Source of the DNA: Zea mays
Taxonomy: Eukaryota > Streptophyta > Magnoliopsida > Poales > Poaceae
Reading direction: 5' to 3'
Length of the DNA: 64,000 bases
Assembly (NCBI RefSeq): GCF_902167145.1
Contig: NC_050096.1
Location: forward strand, 161,385,825 to 161,449,824
This document shows, piece by piece, positions 58,262 through 64,000 of the stretch. Within the stretch, counting starts at the first letter, position 1, and each line of letters starts with the position of its first letter. Under the pieces are notes generated by a model, which did no database searches, was not told the DNA's origin, and saw nothing but the letters and a program-made list of their open reading frames with translations. A program made the translations under genes and the position numbers.

Positions 58262-58395
58262 TATAACATCACAGCCATGCCTTCTCTGTCTAACTGCATT
58301 GGAAAGTGCACTTCTATCTGCGAGCTTGCTTCCCGACCCGATTCAGGCATTCTCCATATAAGTCCCAAACAGATAATAGGGATGAGGTAGTCAAG

Positions 58396-58629
58396 ATTGT
58401 AGGCGCTAGTGCTCAACTACTAGCATCTATAGATATGGACACAAGTCCAAATTTGGTGCTACTCGGCACCATCGATATCACTAGAAAAAAATACATCAAA
58501 GAGATCCACTTCCCAATAGTACTCGAAGATAGTTCATTGACTTGACACTCTCTAAGAGGTTCATACAAAATACATTATCTCTAAGAGTGAAACCTACGAT
58601 ACTCATATCGTGTTGTTTAGGACTAAACA
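58396..58629. other. Unassigned segment next to hairpin block
   Basis: It continues an open plus-strand segment (58306-58545) ending IKEIHFPIVLEDSSLT. No family recognised. Might be further captured sequence. Confidence 0.3.
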
Positions 58630-59100
58630 TCAACAACCCCTTGACTGGTCGTTATCATACTCAATTCCAAAATATTTTTCCAATATGTCGGCTTGAGTAA
58701 GGAGATCTGGGCTTGGGAGTTCCTCCAAATCATCTGCAGCTTCATCATCTTCAGCATATTGCAGGGCTTCATCTTGAATAATTTTAGCCCTCTTGGAGTC
58801 AGCATACTTTTTGATGGACAGAGCACAGTTCTCAAGCATGTCGCATACATCTCCAATTTGAAACAAAGTGGTCTTAAGTGTGTACACTGATTCCGGTTCA
58901 CTAGTATCCACAACCCCATCAGTCACTAGACTGCGAATGATGTCAACATGTGTCTCGATGACTCGAACTGAGCTCTCAACCATGTCAAGTGGCTCTTTTT
59001 CCATCTCTAAAACTGAAAATGGCCAAGTCTCACAATCAAAATTGAGATCGCAACAAAGGCAGGGATCAGAGGGAAAACAAGGATGTGGCTTATAGGGCAA
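58630..59100 (-). CDS. Hypothetical protein in CACTA element
   Basis: A 156-codon ORF I do not recognise. It has a Cys-rich start (CFPSDPCLCCDLNFDCETW), a central stretch likely helical (MVESSVRVIETHVDIIRSLV; IGDVCDMLENCALSIKKYAD) and an acidic tail (EDDEAADDLEELPSPDLL). It is on the same strand as the TnpA-like gene and upstream of it, with the hairpin block between. It could be an upstream exon of that gene, a separate CACTA gene, or a captured fragment. The true start may be an internal Met. Confidence 0.4.
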   Translation of the reverse strand: MPYKPHPCFPSDPCLCCDLNFDCETWPFSVLEMEKEPLDMVESSVRVIETHVDIIRSLVTDGVVDTSEPESVYTLKTTLFQIGDVCDMLENCALSIKKYADSKRAKIIQDEALQYAEDDEAADDLEELPSPDLLTQADILEKYFGIEYDNDQSRGC

Positions 59101-59685
59101 AAAGAGGGGTCCAAATAAATTGTCATGGCTATGAACAAGTCAAAGATGGGAGATAAGAACAAGTCTTATAACATAGGGTTGGGAAGCAAAGATAGGTAGT
59201 CAAAAAACTAAGAAGGGAGATAAGAACAAGTTTTATAACATAGGGAGATAATAACATTGTCATGGCTATGTACTTCCATGATGTATGTGGCCATAAGCAC
59301 ATTTGCCCTAATGATTATCAAACAAAGATAGGTAGTCAAAAAACACTAAAAATAGACTTGTTGCCCCAATCACTATGGAGATTTTCTACCAAGAAGGGGT
59401 CCTAGTAGTTGCATCAACTATCCATGACAAGATCAAACAACTGACATCGATGGAGGGACACAAAATTCTTCATTCGAAGGATACTAACACCTTAATGGTA
59501 TACAAACATTTAATCACAAGGGATACAAGCTACTAAAGCAAAAATGGTGACCTTAACAAAATATGTAAGTGAAAACACCAACAATATAAGCATAATGACC
59601 AACATTAACAATATAAGATTAACAATAATTAATCTAAGCACTGATAATTAATCTAATGTACACTATCTTCAATGTAGTGCACCAT
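59101..59685. other. Noncoding spacer
   Basis: AT-rich, with partial repeats (aagatgggagataagaacaag twice near 59145 and 59215). No gene seen. Confidence 0.4.
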
Positions 59686-59870
59686 GATCAAGGAGTGCAC
59701 TGAGGAATCAAGGCATGACTAGCAGAAACAAGTAATCAAGGCATGAATTTGTAACAAGTAATCAAGGCATGATCAAGGAGTGCACAGAGGAATCAAGGCA
59801 TGACTAGAAAAAACAAGTAATCAAGGCATGAATTTGTAACAAGTAATTAAGGCATGATCAAGGAGTGCAC
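59686..59870. repeat. 85-bp tandem repeat
   Basis: gatcaaggagtgcac recurs at 59686, 59771 and 59856, giving two full 85-bp units and a partial third, each containing several atcaaggcatga pieces. Confidence 0.92.
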
Positions 59871-59875
59871 CGAGG

Positions 59876-60215
59876 GCTCGGAGATGGGCACGGCGGCGCA
59901 CTCGGCGCTCGGGCTCGGCGGCGCTCGGGCTCGGGGACGGGGACGGCAGCGCTTGGCCTCGGGGACGGGGACAGAGGCGCTCGGGCTCGGAGATGGAGAC
60001 GGCGACGCTCGGGCTCGGAGATGGAGACGGCGACGCTCGGGCTCGGAGATGGGGACGAGGACGACGGAGTTGGGCTCGGGGACGGCGCGGCGTGGCGGGC
60101 GCCCAGCTCGGAGACGGTGGCGCTTGGGCTCGGGCTCGGCGACGGCGTGGCGGGCGCTCACGGCTCGGAGACGGGGACGGGAACGGCGGCGCAGTATCAG
60201 CCTGGCGGCGTAGTA
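59876..60215. repeat. GC-rich minisatellite, 28-bp core
   Basis: gctcgggctcggagatgg-type units, with exact 28-bp spacing at 59979, 60007 and 60035 and looser copies either side. It lies between the divergent genes. Ala/Arg/Gly-rich ORFs in both strands are artefacts. Confidence 0.85.
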
Positions 60216-60271
60216 TCAGCTCCGGGCGAAACCTAAACCCTAAACCACTGTACGAGGCTTTTATATTGTAA

Positions 60272-60441
60272 ACACATCACATGCGGATTTTTAGAAAAAC
60301 CGCTTGTGATGTATAACATCACAAGCGCTTTTCTATTTCGACCGCCTGTGATATGTAAACTTCACAGGCGGTCGAAATAGAAAAGCGCTTGTGATGTTAA
60401 ACATCACAAGCGGTTTTTCTAAAAATCCACCTGTGATGTGT
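60272..60441. repeat. Internal palindrome with CACTA subterminal motif
   Basis: 80-bp arms (60272-60351 and 60362-60441) with three mismatches and a 10-bp centre. The arms contain CACAGGCGGT and ATCACAAGCG units like those at the left terminus. It lies between the minus-strand genes and the transposase. Confidence 0.9.
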
Positions 60442-60969
60442 ATGTAGTATAAAAGAATCGGTGGTTCCAGCGCAGGAACCCTAACTTCCGGAGCCCGACA
60501 CGCCGCTAGGCTGCGCACTGTAGCGGCGGCGGATTTTTTTGATCTACGGGGAGAAGGTTTTGTTTTTGATTTTCGGGCTTGATTTCAAGAGTTTATGCAT
60601 ATATATGATCTCCGTTAGTTTTCTTTCTCATTTTGATACGATTTTTTGCCTCAATTTTGTAATATAGACCGGAATTGAAGAAAAACTCAGGAATTCCAAG
60701 ATTTGGACTTGTAGTTGATCTAATTTAAAGATTTTTTATGAAGAGTTGTCTCACCTCAAGGTACCTATATTGCTGCAATCTTGTTTCATTTTCATGCACA
60801 TTAATTCGTTCATGATTTAGGGATTAAATTCAATTAATTAGGGATATTTTAAAAAATTTTTGTCTCATGTGCTAGGTACATCTCGATATGATCTTGTTTC
60901 ACTTTCATGAACATTTATTTTTTTCATGTTACATCTCGATATTGACGTTAATCAATATAGGGATATGTA
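60442..60969 (+). promoter_or_regulatory. Probable transposase promoter/5' UTR with intron
   Basis: No ORF. A possible 5' UTR intron runs from AAG|GTACCT (60761) to CAATATAG|G (60960), ending 9 nt before the transposase ATG. A TATA-like gtagtataaaag is at about 60445. Both are inferred from motif only. Confidence 0.4.
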
Positions 60970-63900
60970 ATGGACCGAGGTTGGATGTACAATGTGCCAA
61001 GACCACATCCGTCGTACATTCGAAATTTGAGAAGCTTTATTGAAGCGGCCAACAAGCACGCGAATTTGCGAAAGAGCAAGGAGATATTATGTCCGTGCAT
61101 CGATTGTGATAATAAGATAGCTTGGAGAGATATAGGAGTAATCCAATCACATCTGCTAAAAAGAGGGTTTAAAAACAATTACACGATATGGTCAGAACAT
61201 GGTGAGTTGGATCCGTGTGACATGCCTGGTAATGACGAGAGAGTTGTCGGAATTTTAGATCTTAAAGTTGATGGTAAAGTGGATAATGTGGATGCTAATC
61301 AAGATTTTGAAGAATTTGATTGTGAAGAGATGTTGCGCCATATGGAACCAGAAATGTTAAGTTCTGTGGGATCGCAGAAAGGGCTATCTAAAATGGAGGG
61401 ACTGGAAAGTGCCTCAAAAGAACCTTTATATGATGAATCAAAGGGTTGTGACAAAGAGTTTACTACACTGCGTACAGTTCTAGAACTTCTGAAGTTGAAG
61501 GCTAGCGCCGGATGGTCTGATACTAGCTTCACAGATCTTTTGAATTTTCTGTCTCAATTACTACCAAAACCCAACAAACTACCAACAAGCACTTATAAAG
61601 CGAAGAAGCTTATATCTCCCATAGCTCTGGGTGTGCAAAAAATTCATGCATGTCCGAACCATTGTATTCTGTATCGTGGCGATTTTGAGAACGCATCAAG
61701 ATGCCCAGTTTGCAATGTCAGTCGATACAAGAAGAGCTACAATCAAGACTGTGTAAAAAAATTCCCGAAGAAAAATAAAAACAAGAAATCCACTATTGGA
61801 CCTGAAAGTGACGATGACACTTTTGATGACATGGATGGGAAAAAGAAGTCAAAGAACCCAGCTTTGGTGATGTGGTATCTTCCAGTAATTGATCGCTTAA
61901 AACGTTTGTTCTCAAATCCTAGGGAGGCTGAGCTAATGCGTTGGCATGCTGAAAATCGCAAGCAGAATAACAAACAGATTCGACACCCTGCTGATGCATC
62001 ACAATGGAAAAATTTCGATCTTATGTATCCTGAGTTTGCCAAAGAAACCAGAAATGTAAGATTTGCTTTGGGTACAGACGGAATGAATCCATTTGGTGAA
62101 AAAAGAAGTGTACATAGCACCTGGCCCGTGACTTTAACGATGTACAACCTTCCATCATGGCTGTGTCACAAAAGAAAGTATATTATGTTGACTATTCTTA
62201 TTCAAGGTCCGAAATCAGCTGGTGTTGATATTGATGTGTTCCTAGAACCTCTTATGGAAGATATGACAAAGCTCTGGAATGAAGGAGTTAGAATATGGGA
62301 TGAGTATTGCCGTGAGTATTTCAACTTAAGAGCAATTATATTTGTTACCATCCATGATTCTCCCGGTGGCGCCACACTATCAGGGCAAAAGACTAAAGGA
62401 AAGAATGGTTGTGTAGTGTGCGTCGATGGAACTGCTTCCATGTACCTTAAATCATCCAAGAAGCTGGTGTTCATGGGACACAGACGGTTCTTGATGAAGC
62501 AGCATAAGTACCGAAAGATGAAAGAGGAATTTAACAATCAACTGGAAAGTGAAGGTGCACCAAAGCCTTATAGTGGGAAACTTGTTTTTGAAATTGTAAA
62601 GAACATTCATGTTGTATTCGGAAAGGGAAAAAACAAAGGAGAAAAGAGAAAGAGAACTGACCCTTCAACTTACACAACTTTCAAGAAGCAATCAATATTT
62701 TTCAAGTACCTCCCATACTGGAAGGATATGGAAATTTGCCACAACATTGATTTGATGCATGTAACAAAAAATGTTTTTGACAGCATCATTGGAACCTTGC
62801 TGGGCATGCCGAGTAAGACAAAAGACGAACTTAAATCACACAATGATCTAGTAGATCTTCAAATCAGACCGAAACTTCATCCAGTGGATAGTGGCAAAGG
62901 GAAGCCTTACCTCCCCCCAGCTAGCTACAACTTGTCAGTTGAGGAGAGAACAAAGATTTGCAAATGTTTGCGTGGGGTCAAAGTGCCCACAGGTTTCTCA
63001 TCCAATATCAGCAGACTAGTCAGGATGAAGGACTTGTCTCTATTTGGCTACAACTCTCATGACTGCCATGTGATGATGACGGTGTTCCTCCCAATTGCGG
63101 TAAGAGCCCTCGAAACAGAGCATGTCAAAGTTGTCATCACACGCTTGTGTTACTTTTTCAATGCGGTTTCACAAAAAGTAATAGCTTTAGAAGACTTGGA
63201 CTATCTAAAGGCATACATCATTGAGACTATGTGCAAGCTTGAAATGTGTTTTCCTCCATCATTTTTTGATATGCAAGTACACCTAATCATACATCTCGTG
63301 GATCAGATAAAAATATTAGGGCCACTATATTTACATCATATGTTTCAGTTGGAGCGATACCTGGGAGTATTAAAAGGTTATGTGCGAAATCGCGCTCACC
63401 CAGAGGGTTCAATCATGGAGGGATACACTATAGAAGAAGTGATTGAGAGCTGTATAGATTACATCAGTGACGGAACAATGATAGGTGTGCCTGTACCTAA
63501 ACATGAGGGTAAACTATGTGGGAGAGGGAGAATGGGCAAGAAAACTTTTCGCGTTGAGGATTACAAGCTAGTACATTGTGCTCATGGTAGTGTACTACAA
63601 CATCTCACAATAGCCGAGCCTTACATAGAGGAACACCTGAATGAGCTTCGTAAAGAAAATCAGAACCGCACAGAGGACTGGATCATGAGGGAGCACAAAC
63701 ATCGTTTCAGCGAATGGTTAATGGACAAAAACATCCCATTCGGAGACTCTTCGGAAGAGAAAACAATGAAGAATTTGGCTTCTGGGCCATCGTGTTTTGT
63801 GACATCATGGCAAGCATATGACATCAATGGGTACACATTCTACACTAAATCAAAAGACATGAAAAGTGTTGCACAAAATAGCGGTGTTCGTATCGATGCT

Positions 63901-64000
63901 TTTGACCTACATGGACAGAAGACCACATATTTTGGATTCATAGAGGAAATATGGGAACTTGATTATGGCCCAAGCATGAAAATACCCTTATTTAAGTGCC
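60970..64000 (+). CDS. CACTA transposase, TNP2/Transposase_21 type (partial, runs off window)
   Basis: Open for 1010 codons from ATG 60970 with no stop. The N-terminal transposase-associated domain is at about 1-85 (MDRGWMYNVPR; CPCIDCDNKIAW; HLLKRGF). A zinc-like CPNHC/CPVC pair is near 220-245. The Transposase_21 core runs from LGTDGMNPFG (Asp370) through WPVTLTMYNLPSW and LIQGPKSAG-DIDVFLEPL to HDSPGGATLSG (Asp463). A DUF4218-like region (CHVMMTVFLPIAVR, about 699 on) and a DUF4216-like C-terminus (GYTFYTKSKD, about 955-1010) follow. It catalyses excision and reinsertion, with the TnpA-like protein as usual partner. No disabling change is seen in the visible part. Confidence 0.93.
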   Translation, partial: MDRGWMYNVPRPHPSYIRNLRSFIEAANKHANLRKSKEILCPCIDCDNKIAWRDIGVIQSHLLKRGFKNNYTIWSEHGELDPCDMPGNDERVVGILDLKVDGKVDNVDANQDFEEFDCEEMLRHMEPEMLSSVGSQKGLSKMEGLESASKEPLYDESKGCDKEFTTLRTVLELLKLKASAGWSDTSFTDLLNFLSQLLPKPNKLPTSTYKAKKLISPIALGVQKIHACPNHCILYRGDFENASRCPVCNVSRYKKSYNQDCVKKFPKKNKNKKSTIGPESDDDTFDDMDGKKKSKNPALVMWYLPVIDRLKRLFSNPREAELMRWHAENRKQNNKQIRHPADASQWKNFDLMYPEFAKETRNVRFALGTDGMNPFGEKRSVHSTWPVTLTMYNLPSWLCHKRKYIMLTILIQGPKSAGVDIDVFLEPLMEDMTKLWNEGVRIWDEYCREYFNLRAIIFVTIHDSPGGATLSGQKTKGKNGCVVCVDGTASMYLKSSKKLVFMGHRRFLMKQHKYRKMKEEFNNQLESEGAPKPYSGKLVFEIVKNIHVVFGKGKNKGEKRKRTDPSTYTTFKKQSIFFKYLPYWKDMEICHNIDLMHVTKNVFDSIIGTLLGMPSKTKDELKSHNDLVDLQIRPKLHPVDSGKGKPYLPPASYNLSVEERTKICKCLRGVKVPTGFSSNISRLVRMKDLSLFGYNSHDCHVMMTVFLPIAVRALETEHVKVVITRLCYFFNAVSQKVIALEDLDYLKAYIIETMCKLEMCFPPSFFDMQVHLIIHLVDQIKILGPLYLHHMFQLERYLGVLKGYVRNRAHPEGSIMEGYTIEEVIESCIDYISDGTMIGVPVPKHEGKLCGRGRMGKKTFRVEDYKLVHCAHGSVLQHLTIAEPYIEEHLNELRKENQNRTEDWIMREHKHRFSEWLMDKNIPFGDSSEEKTMKNLASGPSCFVTSWQAYDINGYTFYTKSKDMKSVAQNSGVRIDAFDLHGQKTTYFGFIEEIWELDYGPSMKIPLFKC

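Larger units (their letters stand above)
56815..58395. repeat. 801-bp tandem duplication, each unit a long hairpin
   Basis: Units start at ggttccatcaataaggg at 56815 and 57616 (801 bp apart). Each contains 311-bp inverted arms (56889-57199 with 57232-57542; 57690-58000 with 58033-58342) around a 32-bp loop. Arms within a unit are about 93% alike. Equivalent arms between units are about 98% alike by eye, so inversion came first and tandem duplication later. Confidence 0.95.
53679..64000 (+). mobile_element. Large CACTA (En/Spm) DNA transposon, right end outside window
   Basis: The left terminus is CACTACTACAGGG at 53679, followed by dense CACAGGCGGT/ACCGCCTGTG subterminal repeats. It contains a TnpA-like gene (minus), captured B3-like hairpins, an unknown ORF (minus), an internal palindrome with the same repeat motif, and a TNP2-type transposase (plus). 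Only the left end is visible, so unity rests on the shared motif at 53700-53900 and 60272-60441 plus the gene pair. A truncated Opie-like element is inserted at 54488-55860. Confidence 0.8.

Noticed and set aside
59847..60271. Several Arg/Gly/Ala-rich ORFs on both strands
   Set aside because: They are products of a GC-rich minisatellite.

Overview
The window looks like repeat-filled intergenic DNA from a large grass genome, most likely maize (Zea mays) or a close relative. This is inferred from nested Sirevirus (Ty1/Copia) elements of Opie/Ji type, Gypsy LTRs, CACTA elements with TTTGCCGAGTG-type ends, and no convincing host gene. Family names are from recognition and were not checked against a library. 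Boundaries were set by reading LTR ends, primer-binding sites (PBS), polypurine tracts (PPT) and target-site duplications (TSD).

Left block (1-16420): a Gypsy LTR fragment is split by a minus-strand Sirevirus with unusually short 194-bp LTRs (493-15971, TSD ttaac). That element is split by a younger minus-strand Sirevirus (4697-13347, 1249-bp LTRs, TSD ggt[a/c]t), whose pol has lost the reverse transcriptase YVDD segment.

Middle block (16421-44508): this holds LTR debris, a truncated Tat-type Gypsy end (about 18071-19368), a hairpin MITE (20163-20291) and two non-autonomous CACTA elements (20941-22355 and 22456-23056). A degraded Ji-like Sirevirus (23203-41384, TSD ctagt) follows, carrying inside its gag gene a young, apparently intact Opie-like Sirevirus (25631-34687, TSD gcgac) with full gag (794 aa) and pol (1068 aa). 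About 3 kb of unassigned DNA and another CACTA end follow.

Right block (44509-64000): a 3.67-kb solo Gypsy LTR contains a second solo LTR. Next is a deleted Gypsy polyprotein of chromovirus type, in one frame but with three amber stops. From 53679 to beyond the window runs a large CACTA element. It has subterminal repeats, a spliced TnpA/Transposase_24-like gene on the minus strand (broken by a truncated Opie-like insertion), an unrecognised minus-strand ORF, and a TNP2-type transposase on the plus strand that is open for 1010 codons to the edge.

The most interesting structure lies inside this CACTA element: four copies of a fragment resembling a plant B3 DNA-binding domain, arranged as two tandem long hairpins with arms of about 311 bp (56889-58342). 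This looks like a captured gene fragment turned into a potential hairpin-RNA source. An 80-bp-arm palindrome built from the same motif as the element's subterminal repeats lies between the two divergent gene sets.
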